In this document: piece after piece, positions 51,626 through 60,602 of the stretch
Numbering within the stretch: the stretch's first letter is position 1
Layout: each line of letters begins with the position of its first letter
Source of the DNA: Aerobium sp039808485
GTDB lineage: Bacteria > Pseudomonadota > Alphaproteobacteria > Rhizobiales > Rhizobiaceae
NCBI GenBank assembly: GCA_039808485.1
Contig: JBDHTD010000010.1
Location: 1 to 64,000 of the forward strand
Length of the DNA stretch: 64,000 nt
Direction of reading: 5' to 3'
Translations under genes and position numbers: made by a program
The notes under the pieces: generated by a model
Told to the model about the DNA's origin: nothing
What the model saw: the letters and a program-made list of their open reading frames with translations, nothing else
Databases searched by the model: none

Positions 51626-52153
51626 ATGATGCGTTGCTTGCGCCATCTCATGCTGGTGTCCGCGCTTGCGCTCGGCGGCGGCGGCCTGTGGCCGGCGGTC
51701 CAGGGAGCCGGGCTCGTCGCGGCCGCGCGCGCCCAGGAGGCCCAGCCGATGGTTCTGCCGGTCGATCCGGCCCCGCTGCGGGTCGAGGCCGCGTCCGGCG
51801 AGGTCAGCTTCTCGATCGAGGTCGCCGACGACGACCGCGAGCGCTCCGCCGGGCTGATGTTCCGCACCGAGATGAAGGACGACCACGGCATGCTGTTCGT
51901 GTTCGAGCGGACGCGGCGTCTCTCCTTCTGGATGAAGAACACGCCGATGCCGCTCGACCTCGTCTTCATCGACGCCAGGGGCAGGATCGTCGCCGTGCTC
52001 GCGGGCGAGCCTTTCTCGGTCGCGCCGATCGCGCCCGAGGCGCCGGCGCGGTTTGTGCTTGAACTCAAGGCCGGAACGGCCGAAAAGACCGGCATCGCCG
52101 GCGGCGACCGCGTGCGTCATCCCCGCATCGACGCGGCCGCCGCCGGCGGCTGA
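51626..52153 (+). CDS. DUF192 family exported protein
   Basis: 175 residues with an N-terminal signal peptide (about 1-37, ending ARAQEA). The DUF192 fold follows: VSFSIEVADDDRERSAGLMFRTEMKDDHGMLFVFE and RRLSFWMKNTPMPLDLVFIDARGRIV. Periplasmic, function unknown. Only 37 bp after the cold-shock gene and 29 bp before the hydrolase pair, so possibly one transcript. Confidence 0.9.
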   Translation: MMRCLRHLMLVSALALGGGGLWPAVQGAGLVAAARAQEAQPMVLPVDPAPLRVEAASGEVSFSIEVADDDRERSAGLMFRTEMKDDHGMLFVFERTRRLSFWMKNTPMPLDLVFIDARGRIVAVLAGEPFSVAPIAPEAPARFVLELKAGTAEKTGIAGGDRVRHPRIDAAAAGG

Positions 52154-52182
52154 CATGCCGCAACGAGGGATCGCCCGGCCCA

Positions 52183-52953
52183 ATGCAGAAATTCGTCCAT
52201 GACGGCTTTGAGATCGCGTTCATCGACCGCCGGCCCGAGCGGGGCGGCGGCGAGCCCGTGCTGCTGATCCACGGCTTCGCCTCGTCCCACCATGTCAACT
52301 GGGTGGCTCCGGGCTGGGCGAAGACGCTCGGCGATGCCGGCTACCGCGTCGTCGCGCTCGACAATCGCGGCCACGGCCGCTCGCAGAAGAGCTACGACCC
52401 CGCCGATTACACGCCGGCCGAGATGGCCGGGGACGCGGTGGCGCTGCTCGACCATCTCGGCATTTCGCGCGCGCATGTCTTCGGCTATTCGATGGGCGCG
52501 CGCGTTTCGGCCGTTCTTGCGATGGCGCACCCGGACAGGGTGGCGAGCCTGATCCTCGGCGGCCTCGGCTACGGCATGATCGACGGCGTCGGCGACTGGG
52601 ACCCGATCGCCGAGGCGCTGATGGCCGAGGACCCGGCGACGATCGGGCACCCGCGTGGCAAGATGTTCCGCGCCTTCGCCGACCAGACCAGGAGCGACCG
52701 CCGCGCGCTCGCGGCCTGCATCGCCACCTCGCGCGAGCTGATCTCGGAAGCCGACATGGCCGGCATCGCCCGGCCGACCCTGATCGGCGTCGGCACGAAG
52801 GACGACATCGCCGGCTCCGCCCGGCGCCTCGCCGCCCTGATGCCGGACGCGGAAGCCTTCGACATCGAGGGACGCGACCACATGCTTTCGGTCGGCGACC
52901 GGAGCTGGAAGGCGAAAGTGCTGCAATTCCTCGAGGACCATCCGATCACATGA
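52183..52953 (+). CDS. Alpha/beta hydrolase (first of overlapping pair)
   Basis: 256 residues. Triad elements: LLIHGFASSHHVNW (oxyanion loop), FGYSMGARVSAVLAM (Ser in GYSMG), GVGTKDDIAG (Asp) and EGRDHMLSVGDRSW (His). A small helical cap lies around 125-165. Cytosolic hydrolase of unknown substrate. Its stop overlaps the start of a second hydrolase by 4 bp, implying coupled translation. Confidence 0.85.
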   Translation: MQKFVHDGFEIAFIDRRPERGGGEPVLLIHGFASSHHVNWVAPGWAKTLGDAGYRVVALDNRGHGRSQKSYDPADYTPAEMAGDAVALLDHLGISRAHVFGYSMGARVSAVLAMAHPDRVASLILGGLGYGMIDGVGDWDPIAEALMAEDPATIGHPRGKMFRAFADQTRSDRRALAACIATSRELISEADMAGIARPTLIGVGTKDDIAGSARRLAALMPDAEAFDIEGRDHMLSVGDRSWKAKVLQFLEDHPIT

Positions 52954-53816
52954 CCCCGAAGCCGATCGAATTCGCCGGAGCCGAGGGCAACCGGCTCGTC
53001 GCCGACCTTTGGGACGGCCGCGGCCGCCCCGTGCTCCTGCTTCACGGTGGCGGCCAGACGCGCCGTGCCTGGGACATGACCGCCAGGCGCGTCGCCGATG
53101 CCGGCATGCGCGCCATCACCGTCGACCTGCGCGGCCATGGCGAAAGCGAATGGGCGAAGGATGGCGACTACAGCTTCGCCGCCTACGGCGCCGACATGGC
53201 GGCGGTCATCCGCCAGACGGCCGAGCGTTTCCATGCCGCGCCTTCTGCCGTGGGCGCTTCGCTCGGCGGGCTGTCGTCGCTGATCGCGGAGCTCGATCAC
53301 GGGCCGCTGCTTGACTCGCTCATCCTGGTCGACATCACCCCGCGCATGGATGTCGGCGGCGTCGCGAAAATCCAAGGCTTCATGGGCGAGCGGCTGGAAG
53401 AGGGGTTCGCATCGCTGGAGGAGGCGGCCGACGCCATCGCCGGCTATCTGCCCAACCGCAAGCGCCCGCGTTCCCTCGACGGCCTGCGCAAGAACCTGCG
53501 CCTCGACGCCGACGGCCGCTATCGCTGGCATTGGGACCCGGCCTTCATGACGAGCGAGAAGAACATCAATTTCCGCTCGCGCGAGACGATGGAGGGCCTG
53601 CTCGCCAACCTGCCCCGGCTGCATCTGCCGGTGCTTCTGGTGCGCGGCCTCCAGTCCGAGCTGGTGCATGAGGACTATGTCCGCGAGTTCGTCGACGCCG
53701 CGCCCTCGGCCAGCTATGTCGATGTCGGCGGGGCCGGGCACATGGTGGCAGGCGACCGCAACGACGTGTTCTGCGCCGCGATCCTCGATTTCCTGACCGA
53801 CAGGCGGGCCGCGTAA
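52950..53816 (+). CDS. Alpha/beta hydrolase (second of overlapping pair)
   Basis: 288 residues, starting in the TGA of the first hydrolase. Motifs: VLLLHGGGQTRRAWDMT, VDLRGHGESEWAKDGDYSF, VGASLGGLSSLIAEL (Ser in GASLG), LLVRGLQSELVHEDY and VGGAGHMVAGDRND (His). Looks like the epoxide-hydrolase/haloalkane-dehalogenase-type branch but substrate is unknown. Only weakly similar to its neighbour outside the motifs, so a functional rather than a recent duplication pair is likely. Confidence 0.85.
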   Translation: MTPKPIEFAGAEGNRLVADLWDGRGRPVLLLHGGGQTRRAWDMTARRVADAGMRAITVDLRGHGESEWAKDGDYSFAAYGADMAAVIRQTAERFHAAPSAVGASLGGLSSLIAELDHGPLLDSLILVDITPRMDVGGVAKIQGFMGERLEEGFASLEEAADAIAGYLPNRKRPRSLDGLRKNLRLDADGRYRWHWDPAFMTSEKNINFRSRETMEGLLANLPRLHLPVLLVRGLQSELVHEDYVREFVDAAPSASYVDVGGAGHMVAGDRNDVFCAAILDFLTDRRAA

Positions 53817-53836
53817 CCCGGTTTCGGGATAGATTT

Positions 53837-55144
53837 TTAGTTCCGGGCTTCGCGGTGGGTCACGATGCTGCGCGAGGCGAGGATCTTGTCGATGCGGCGG
53901 CCGTCGAGGTCCATCACCTCGAAACGCCAGCCCATGATGTCGACATGCTCGCCGACCTGCGGCAGGTGGTGCATGTGCGACAGCACGAACCCGGCCAGCG
54001 TCTCGTAGTCGCGCTTTTCCGGCAGCGGTAGGCCCAGCGTGTCGGCCATCTCGTCGATCGGCATGTAGCCGGCGAGCAGCCACGAGCCGTCGTCGCGTTC
54101 GACCGCTGCCTCTTCGTCCTCGCCGCTGTCGGACTTGAACACGCCGACAATGGTTTCGAGGATGTCGGCCGGCGTCACCACGCCTTCGAAATCGCCGTAC
54201 TCGTCGTGGACTAGCGCCATCGGCACGTCGGCTTCCTTCAACGTCGCCAGGACGTCGAGCGCGTCGGCATTGTCGTGGACGATGGGGGCGGTGCGCACCA
54301 GCGCCGCGATGTCGAAGGCCTGCCGCCCGACCAGCGCGGCCAGCGCCTCGCGGGTGCGCACCACGCCGACCATGCGGTCGATGCTGCCGTTCGCGGCGGG
54401 CAGCATGGCGCGGCCCGCTTCCAGGAGCCGCTTGCGGATGTCGGCCCTGGAGGCGTCGAGGTCGATCCACTCGACCTCGGTGCGCGGGGTCATGATGGCG
54501 CGCACGCTGCGGTCGGCGAGGCGCATGACGCCGGCGATCATCTTGCGTTCGTCGCTCTCGACGACGCCGTGGGTCTCGGCCTCGGCGATCAGGCTGGCGA
54601 TCTCCTCGTCGGTCACCCGGCTCTCGCCCTTGTCGGCCTGGCCGAGCAGGCGGAGCACCGCGCGGCCGGAAATGTCGAGCAGCCACACCAGCGGCGCGGC
54701 GACGACCGACAGCCCGCGCATCGCCGGCGCGACGCGCGCGGCCACGGCTTCCGGGTTGCGCAGCGCGATCTGCTTCGGCACCAGCTCGCCGATGATCAGC
54801 GACCCATAGGTGATGACCGCCACGACCGAACCGACGCCGAGCGTGCCGGCCATCCCGGCCGGAACGCCGGACTGGACGAGCCATTCCGTCAGCCGGAGAC
54901 CGAGCGTCGCGCCCGAGAACGCGCCGGAAAGCACGCCGACCAGCGTGATGCCGATCTGCACCGTCGACAGGAAGCGGCCGGGATCGGCGGCGAGCCGCAC
55001 CGCCGTCGCCGCGCCGGCCTGGCCGCGCTCGGCCATCGCCCTCAGCCGCGCCGGGCGCGAGGAGACCACCGCAAGTTCCGACATCGCCAGCAGGCCGTTG
55101 ACGCAGATGAGAACAACGACGGTCGCGATTTCGATTGTGAGCAT
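53837..55144 (-). CDS. CorC/TlyC (hemolysin-like) CNNM-CBS membrane protein
   Basis: 435 residues. CNNM transmembrane domain at about 1-180 with LLAMSELAVVSSRPARLR and IIGELVPKQIALRNPEAVA, then a CBS pair (about 215-335; IMTPRTEVEWIDLD, GDFEGVVTPADILETIVG), then a CorC_HlyC domain with DGSWLLAGYMPIDEMADTLGL and MGWRFEVMDLDGRRIDKIL. Members are linked to Mg2+/Co2+ efflux; direct hemolysin activity is doubtful. Converges on the hydrolase pair. Confidence 0.92.
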   Translation of the reverse strand: MLTIEIATVVVLICVNGLLAMSELAVVSSRPARLRAMAERGQAGAATAVRLAADPGRFLSTVQIGITLVGVLSGAFSGATLGLRLTEWLVQSGVPAGMAGTLGVGSVVAVITYGSLIIGELVPKQIALRNPEAVAARVAPAMRGLSVVAAPLVWLLDISGRAVLRLLGQADKGESRVTDEEIASLIAEAETHGVVESDERKMIAGVMRLADRSVRAIMTPRTEVEWIDLDASRADIRKRLLEAGRAMLPAANGSIDRMVGVVRTREALAALVGRQAFDIAALVRTAPIVHDNADALDVLATLKEADVPMALVHDEYGDFEGVVTPADILETIVGVFKSDSGEDEEAAVERDDGSWLLAGYMPIDEMADTLGLPLPEKRDYETLAGFVLSHMHHLPQVGEHVDIMGWRFEVMDLDGRRIDKILASRSIVTHREARN

Positions 55145-55213
55145 GTTTTCGCTGATAGCATCCGCGGCGCGCCTGCGCGACAGGAATCTTGCGATGCTTG
55201 AAGTCGACCCGCC

Positions 55214-56056
55214 CTAGCGACAGGCGACGTAGCCGTTCTTGCGGTTCTTGATGTCGAAATGGAAATGGTCGGCGTGGTCGGCGTCATAGCCCGGCCCGAG
55301 CACGGTGGTGAAATAGTCGCAGCCGCCGGCGCGGACATTGTTGAGCAGCCCGCGCTCGCGGAAGGCGAACCAGCCGGGCTTGCGCACGTCGATGTCCTTG
55401 CCGTTGCGCAGCTCGATCCGCATCACGTCGAGCGCGTTGCCCTTGGAATGCTCGGAGGCGACGCCGCCGGAACGGCGGATGTTGCGGCAGGAATAGCTCG
55501 ATCCCTGATGGATGGTCTTGACGCCCGACAGATAGCGCCAGCGCGCCGATGGCGTCAGCTCTTTCCTGGTCCAGGTGGCGAAGGCGAGCGCCATGCCGCA
55601 GCTCAGCGTGGCCGCCGGCTTCATCTCGATCGAGCCCGACAGCCCCGTCACCTGCACCGGCCAGTCGATGCGGCACGCGCCGCCGTCGTCGATCGGCGCG
55701 AGGTCGCGGAAGGTGACGCCGAGGCGGCGGAGCTGCCGGCGGCAGTCGGTCTCGCTCGCCGGCATCTGCGCGCCCGGATCGGCGAATGGCCGCGACAGGC
55801 GCGGATAGCCGACGCTCATCAGCGCCGAAGGCGAGGCGAGGCGGGCGAGGCCGCGCGGGCCGGCCCCGACCGAGGAGGTCCTGGCTCCGACATCGACGCC
55901 GGGCGCCAGCACGCCCGAGACCGTGCAGGAGGAAATGGCGAGCGCGGCTCCCCCGATCATCAGCGCCGCCGCGCCGATGCGTGCCTGCCGCTTGCCGAGC
56001 AGGCGCGCGAGCCCGGCCATGATCCTGATCGCCCCGATACGCAACACGCTGGGCAT
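55214..56056 (-). CDS. Extensin-like family protein 1 (peptidase MD-like motifs)
   Basis: 280 residues from the ATG at 56056 (AGGGA upstream). A hydrophobic segment at about 25-45 with a Cys (ALAISSCTVSG) suggests an anchored or lipoprotein-like N-terminus. C-terminal extensin-like domain: CRRQLRRLGVTFRDLAPIDDGGACRID, ASEHSKGNALDVMRIEL and DADHADHFHFDIKNR. The SxHxxGxAxD and HFHFD motifs are the metal-binding pattern of LAS/MD-clan peptidoglycan peptidases, so a zinc cell-wall peptidase is a reasonable prediction. Next to a paralogue. Confidence 0.82.
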   Translation of the reverse strand: MPSVLRIGAIRIMAGLARLLGKRQARIGAAALMIGGAALAISSCTVSGVLAPGVDVGARTSSVGAGPRGLARLASPSALMSVGYPRLSRPFADPGAQMPASETDCRRQLRRLGVTFRDLAPIDDGGACRIDWPVQVTGLSGSIEMKPAATLSCGMALAFATWTRKELTPSARWRYLSGVKTIHQGSSYSCRNIRRSGGVASEHSKGNALDVMRIELRNGKDIDVRKPGWFAFRERGLLNNVRAGGCDYFTTVLGPGYDADHADHFHFDIKNRKNGYVACR

Positions 56057-56154
56057 TCCCAAATCCCTGTCCTTGGAACGGGAACGCTAGCACGCGAACG
56101 GTAAAGGAAATCTCAGCCCGCGCCTTTACTCCTGCGGCGGAAATGCGGCAGGGA

Positions 56155-56913
56155 TCACTGGCAGAAGGGAGCGCGCCGCTCCGCCATGTCGAAATGGAAG
56201 TGATCGGCATGGTCGGCGTCGGAGCCGGGGCCGAGAACGGTCGCGAACGGGCCGCAGGCCGCCGCGCGCAGGGCGGCGAGGAAACGGGCGCGGCGCGGCT
56301 CCTTGTCCGCGTCGTAGGCCCTGATCTCGATCCGGGTCCCGTCCTCCAGCGTCACCGCGCTCCAGTCGAGCGCGTTGGCGAAGGCGTGTTCCGACAGTTT
56401 CCGCGTGCCGTGGCGCGGGCGGCAGACATAGGCCGACGCCTGCTCGACGGCGGCGGGCGGCGAGCCGAGTTCGCGCCGGGCAAGCGGCGCGACATGGTCG
56501 CGGACATAGCGGGCGCTCGCCTCGGCCATGGCGCAGGTCAATAGCGCCGGCGGGCGCAATTCGACGCCGGGGGAAAGGCGCGAGACGCTGACCGGGTGGG
56601 GCGCCGCGCAGCCTTGCGCCGCGTCGTCGATGGGGTCGGCCTCGGCAAAGGCGACCCCGAGCGCCGCCAGCGCCTGCCGGCAGGCCGCCTCGTCGGCGGG
56701 GAGGGCGGATGCGCCGGCGGGCGAAGGCGCGTCGCCGTGCGTTCCGGCTTCGGGCTTCTGCGGCGGCGGAACCATGGTCGCGGGCAGGTCCTGCGCCCGC
56801 GCGGGGCCGGCAAGCAGCGGGGGCAAGAGGATCAACGATGCGAAAAGCCAGGGCGCGACCATCTCCGGCACATGGGAAAGCCATGCTGCGCCCGCAACGT
56901 CGCGACGCTTCAC
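56155..56913 (-). CDS. Extensin-like family protein 2 (paralogue)
   Basis: 252 residues from a GTG at 56913 (an ATG at 56862 would start at the signal peptide). Signal peptide near 18-40 ending GPARAQD, then a Pro-rich linker and the same C-terminal domain: CRQALAALGVAFAEADPIDDAAQGCAA, LSEHAFANALDWSAV and DADHADHFHFDMAER. Metal-ligand positions are all kept, so it is likely active. Only 98 bp separates it from paralogue 1, with the same strand and domain order, indicating an old tandem duplication. Confidence 0.82.
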   Translation of the reverse strand: MKRRDVAGAAWLSHVPEMVAPWLFASLILLPPLLAGPARAQDLPATMVPPPQKPEAGTHGDAPSPAGASALPADEAACRQALAALGVAFAEADPIDDAAQGCAAPHPVSVSRLSPGVELRPPALLTCAMAEASARYVRDHVAPLARRELGSPPAAVEQASAYVCRPRHGTRKLSEHAFANALDWSAVTLEDGTRIEIRAYDADKEPRRARFLAALRAAACGPFATVLGPGSDADHADHFHFDMAERRAPFCQ

Positions 56914-56942
56914 ATCGCGTTACACCCCGTTTCAACCCGGCT

Positions 56943-57371
56943 TCAGGCGCCGATCGCCTCCAGCCCTTCCTCCAGCCAGTCGCCCAGCATCGGCATGCCG
57001 AGCAGATAGTTCGACGCCCGGCGGCCCTGGCCGCGCTGGCGCGCCTCGGCGACGACGTCCGCCCATTCGCCGGCGTCGAAATCGCCGCGGCCGATCCATG
57101 CCAGCGCGATCAGCTCGGCCGCCTCGTCGACGTTGAGGTCGTTGATGAGCGCGCGCAGCTCGCGCTCGGTCAGGTCTTTCTCTTCCTCCTCGGCGAGGCC
57201 GTCATGCTGGTGGCCGTCGCGCGACTGCTCGTCGAGCTCGACCTCATGCTCGGCCCCGGCCTCGTAATCGCTGCTCAGGCCGGCGGCGATGGCCTTCGCC
57301 TTCAGCACGAACAGGCGCACCGTGTCGGGGTCGATGGTCAGTTCCCACTCTTTTTCCAAGGGCCTGCGCAT
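56943..57371 (-). CDS. DUF3775 family protein
   Basis: 142 residues from the ATG at 57371, with GGAGG five bases before. Starts MRRPLEKEWELTIDPDTVRLFVLKAKAIAAG and contains ELRALINDLNVDEAAELIALAWIGRGDFDAGEWADVVAEA, the DUF3775 pattern. Acidic, helical, cytosolic. Function unknown. It is 29 bp upstream of extensin-like protein 2 on the same strand. Confidence 0.82.
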   Translation of the reverse strand: MRRPLEKEWELTIDPDTVRLFVLKAKAIAAGLSSDYEAGAEHEVELDEQSRDGHQHDGLAEEEEKDLTERELRALINDLNVDEAAELIALAWIGRGDFDAGEWADVVAEARQRGQGRRASNYLLGMPMLGDWLEEGLEAIGA

Positions 57372-57472
57372 GAGAGCCTCCGTTGACGACAGGCATGATA
57401 GCGGATTTCCCGTGATTTTCACGCAACGGATATGCCAATGAGGTTGCGGCTTGTTGTCCGGGAAGAGATTCG

Positions 57473-57820
57473 ATGTTGCTGCTGTCGCCCAAGGTCCTGC
57501 CGATCCTGCTCCTGGTCGCCTCCAACGTCTTCATGACCTTCGCCTGGTACGGGCACCTGAAGTTCAAGGCCGCACCGCTCTACGCCGCGGTGCTGTTCAG
57601 CTGGCTGATCGCCTTCGTCGAATACTGGCTCGCCGTTCCAGCCAACCGAATCGGCCATCAGGTCTATTCGGCGGCCGAGCTGAAAACGATGCAGGAGGTG
57701 ATAACGCTCTGTGTTTTCGTGGTTTTCTCGGTGCTCTACCTGAAGGAAGCCATCACCTGGAACCACCTCCTCGGCTTCGCGCTGATCGCGGCCGGCGCCG
57801 CGGTCATCTTTCGTGCGTGA
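57473..57820 (+). CDS. DMT-superfamily membrane protein, DUF486
   Basis: 115 residues with four hydrophobic segments. MLLLSPKVLPILLLVASNVFMTFAWYGHL, LFSWLIAFVEYWLAVPANRIGH and YSAAELKTMQEVITLCVFVVFSVLYLKE match the DUF486 family, small relatives of drug/metabolite transporters. Substrate unknown. Divergent from the DUF3775 gene. Confidence 0.88.
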   Translation: MLLLSPKVLPILLLVASNVFMTFAWYGHLKFKAAPLYAAVLFSWLIAFVEYWLAVPANRIGHQVYSAAELKTMQEVITLCVFVVFSVLYLKEAITWNHLLGFALIAAGAAVIFRA

Positions 57821-57896
57821 AGCGGGCGGGCACGATAACAATTCTTGACTTCTAGCGGCAATCGTTCAAAGCCATGCCTCGACCAACGGGTGCTCC

Positions 57897-58742
57897 ATGG
57901 CCGCGCGTATCGAACGACTCTCCGCTTACATCATCTGCAAGAACGAGGCGGACTGGATCGAGCCCTGCATCCGCAGCCTGGCCGCGTGCGGCGAGATCGT
58001 CGTCGTCGATTCCGGCTCCACCGACGGCACGGTCGCGCTGGTGAAGGCATTGGCCGACGAAGGCTTTCCCATCCGCCTGTTCGAACGGCACTGGCCGGGC
58101 TATTCGGCGCAGAAGCAGTTCGCGCTGGAGCAATGCACGCGCGAATGGTGCCTGTGCCTCGATGCCGACGAGCGGCTGAGCGACGATCTCGTCGCCGGAT
58201 TGCCCGCCCATCTCGCCCGCGCGGACATCGACGGCTGGGAACTGCGCCTGCGCAGCTATATCCATGGTTACGGCTATACCCCCTATGCCGTTCACGAGAC
58301 GACGCTGCTGCGGCTGACGCGCAACGGCAAGGCGCGCTACAATCTCGGCCGCCTGGTCCATGAGGGGATGACCGTCGACGGCAAGATCGGCGTCATCGCC
58401 AGCGGCAACGTCCTGCACCGGCGAGCGCTCGTCCTGCGCGAGCAACTGGCGAAGGAAATCCATTACGCCGACCTCAAGGCCGAGCAGCTGTTCGTCGCCG
58501 GGAGGAAGCCGCGATACGTCCGGCTGATGTTCAGCCCGTTCATCTATTTTTGCCGGATTTATCTGGTGAACCGCTTTTTCCTGATGGGTTGGGCCGGGTT
58601 CATCCGGGCGGGAACGCTGTTCGTCTATTCCTTCGCCACCGAGGCGATCCTGTTCCAGAAGAACCGGGCTGCCGCCGTGGACGCCGCGCCCGATCCCGAC
58701 GACGCGTTCATGGGCCGAAAGCCGCTGCGGGACGAGCCCTGA
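57897..58742 (+). CDS. LPS-core-type glycosyltransferase, family 2 (WaaE/KdtX-like)
   Basis: 281 residues. GT2 fold: LSAYIICKNEADWIEPCIRSLA, EIVVVDSGSTDGTVALVKAL, ARYNLGRLVHEGMTVDG and CLCLDADERLSDDLV with the metal-binding Asp pair. This arrangement matches the WaaE/KdtX family, which adds a sugar to inner-core LPS. The C-terminal 60 residues hold a hydrophobic patch (FSPFIYFCRIYLVNRFFL) for membrane association. Its stop is 3 bp from the GT25 stop. Confidence 0.85.
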   Translation: MAARIERLSAYIICKNEADWIEPCIRSLAACGEIVVVDSGSTDGTVALVKALADEGFPIRLFERHWPGYSAQKQFALEQCTREWCLCLDADERLSDDLVAGLPAHLARADIDGWELRLRSYIHGYGYTPYAVHETTLLRLTRNGKARYNLGRLVHEGMTVDGKIGVIASGNVLHRRALVLREQLAKEIHYADLKAEQLFVAGRKPRYVRLMFSPFIYFCRIYLVNRFFLMGWAGFIRAGTLFVYSFATEAILFQKNRAAAVDAAPDPDDAFMGRKPLRDEP

Positions 58743-58745
58743 CGC

Positions 58746-59489
58746 TCAGGAAGGGCGGGCGAGGAGCCTGTTGCCCAGCCGCACCGCGCCGCGATAGAGC
58801 GGCCGCCGGATTTCGCGGCCGATGGTGTCGCAAAGCCCGCGCCGGCCGGATTGCGCCAGCGTCCCGCCCAGCTCGCGGCTGATTTCCGCGGTCACGACCG
58901 GGCGGGCGGAAAGCACGCGCAGGCCGTGAAGCCAGCGCATCTGGAGGACGGCGTCGACGGGCCGGTCGAAGGTTTCCGTCAGGTCGAGCAGCCTCTTGGC
59001 CGCGTCGCGGCCGACGATCTGCATCACCATGCCGAAGGCCGGCGTCGCCGGCTCGATCAGCGCGCAGCCGTCCTGGCTTTGCCCGACGGCCGGCCCGGCC
59101 TCGCCGCGCAGCCTCTGCGGGAAACGGACGAAGTCGGCCGGGCCGGCGACCGTCCGCACCAGCCCGAGCAGCTGGCCGAACGCTTCCGCGTCGACCGCGA
59201 CGTCGTCCTCGACGATCAGCCCGGCATCGAGGCCGCGCGCGACGATCTCGCGCCACGCCTTGCGGTGACTGAGGAAGCAGCCGATCTCGCCGGGGCCGAG
59301 CGCGAACGGATAGCGCGGCCGATAAAGGCGCGGCCGGTAGACCGACGCTGTCTCGGCGGGCGTCATCGCCCGGCCGTCGACGGCGTCGACGACATGCACC
59401 GGCATCGGCAGCGCGGCGCGCAGCGTCTCGACCTGCGGCCGGCGCTGGACCGCGCGCTCCAGATGGATGACGAAGCCTTCAATGCGCAT
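58746..59489 (-). CDS. Glycosyltransferase family 25 (LPS biosynthesis type)
   Basis: 247 residues. Family 25 pattern: IEGFVIHLERAVQRRPQVETLRA at the start, ALGPGEIGCFLSHRKAWREIVARGLDAGLIVEDDVAVD with the acidic EDD motif near 91-93. LpsA/LgtB-like; probably transfers galactose or a related sugar to the core. It overlaps lpcC by 11 bp and is transcribed after it. Confidence 0.88.
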   Translation of the reverse strand: MRIEGFVIHLERAVQRRPQVETLRAALPMPVHVVDAVDGRAMTPAETASVYRPRLYRPRYPFALGPGEIGCFLSHRKAWREIVARGLDAGLIVEDDVAVDAEAFGQLLGLVRTVAGPADFVRFPQRLRGEAGPAVGQSQDGCALIEPATPAFGMVMQIVGRDAAKRLLDLTETFDRPVDAVLQMRWLHGLRVLSARPVVTAEISRELGGTLAQSGRRGLCDTIGREIRRPLYRGAVRLGNRLLARPS

Positions 59490-60561
59490 CGGCGCTGTTC
59501 GCCTTGGCCTGACCCTCGCCGGCGCTGCCGGCGAGCCGCCGGTAGATCTCGACCAGCCGCTCGGCTTCGCCTTCGAGACGGAAACGCGCCTCGACGTGGG
59601 CGCGGCCGGCTTCGCCCTGCAAGGCGGTGCGGGCCGGGTCGGCGAGATAGGGCTCGATCGCCGCGCTCATCGCCGCGAGATCGTCGGCGGCGATGATTTC
59701 CCCGGTCTCGCCGGCGACGACCAGCTCGGAAAACGCCCCGACATCGGTCGCCACCACCGGCACAGCGCTCGCCATCGCCTCGAGCGGGGTCAGGCCGAAG
59801 CCTTCCCAGCGCTGCGGCGCGACATAGAGCGAAAGCGCGCGATACCAGCGGTCGATGTCACGATGCTCGCCGACGAACAGGATGCGCTCCGCCAGCCCCG
59901 CCTGCGCCACGCGCGCCTTCAACTCCTCCTCGAAGGCGAGGTGCCCCGAGGTGGCCCGGCCGGCGACGATGGCCGACCATTGCGGATGGCGCGGCAACAG
60001 TCCGATCATGGCGTCGACGAAGAGGTCGGTTCCCTTCTGGCGACGCACCCGGCCGAAACAGCCGGCATAGAGCCGCGCCGGATCGAGGCCGAGTTCGCGC
60101 GCGGCTTCCGCCCGGTCCCGCGGCGGGTGGAACCGCCGCGTGTCGATGCCGTGCATGATGACGGTGTTCGGCACTTTCAGATAGGCCGCGGTCTTGCGGC
60201 TGGTCGCGATCACCGCGTCCATGCGCGCGATCAGGAGCCGCGTCCAGCCGGTGTGGACGCGCTGGGAGGCCGAGGTGAAGACGAGCTTCAGCGGCGCGCG
60301 GAACAGATGCCGCAGAATCAGCCCGCCCAGCATCTCGACATTGCGGCGCGCGTGCCAGATTCGCGCCGGCGCGGCCCTGGGCCGCTTCAGGAGCGCCGGC
60401 ACCTGCCACCAGCCGATCCTGGGCAGGCGCGCGGGCAGGCCGGGGCCGAGCGTGGCGACGCCGATCATTCCTGCCTGGAGCGGCACGAGCTGGACGATGG
60501 TGCTGGTGACGCCGGACAGACGGTGCTTGAAATTGGGAACGACCACCTCCACCCGCGCCAT
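59479..60561 (-). CDS. lpcC: LPS core mannosyltransferase LpcC (GT4)
   Basis: 360 residues from the ATG at 60561 (weak Shine-Dalgarno). VVVPNFKHRLSGVTSTIVQL at the N-terminus, RIWHARRNVEMLGGLILRH, SASQRVHTGWTRLLIARMDAVIATS, and the GT4 signature QRWEGFGLTPLEAMASAVPV with the E-x7-E pair. This pattern is that of rhizobial LpcC, which adds mannose from GDP-mannose to the inner core Kdo. Close behind greA (42 bp). Confidence 0.93.
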   Translation of the reverse strand: MARVEVVVPNFKHRLSGVTSTIVQLVPLQAGMIGVATLGPGLPARLPRIGWWQVPALLKRPRAAPARIWHARRNVEMLGGLILRHLFRAPLKLVFTSASQRVHTGWTRLLIARMDAVIATSRKTAAYLKVPNTVIMHGIDTRRFHPPRDRAEAARELGLDPARLYAGCFGRVRRQKGTDLFVDAMIGLLPRHPQWSAIVAGRATSGHLAFEEELKARVAQAGLAERILFVGEHRDIDRWYRALSLYVAPQRWEGFGLTPLEAMASAVPVVATDVGAFSELVVAGETGEIIAADDLAAMSAAIEPYLADPARTALQGEAGRAHVEARFRLEGEAERLVEIYRRLAGSAGEGQAKANSADAH

Positions 60562-60602
60562 CTCGACGCGGGCGGACGGAGCCTCGTCTGGCGGCCGGGC
60601 GC

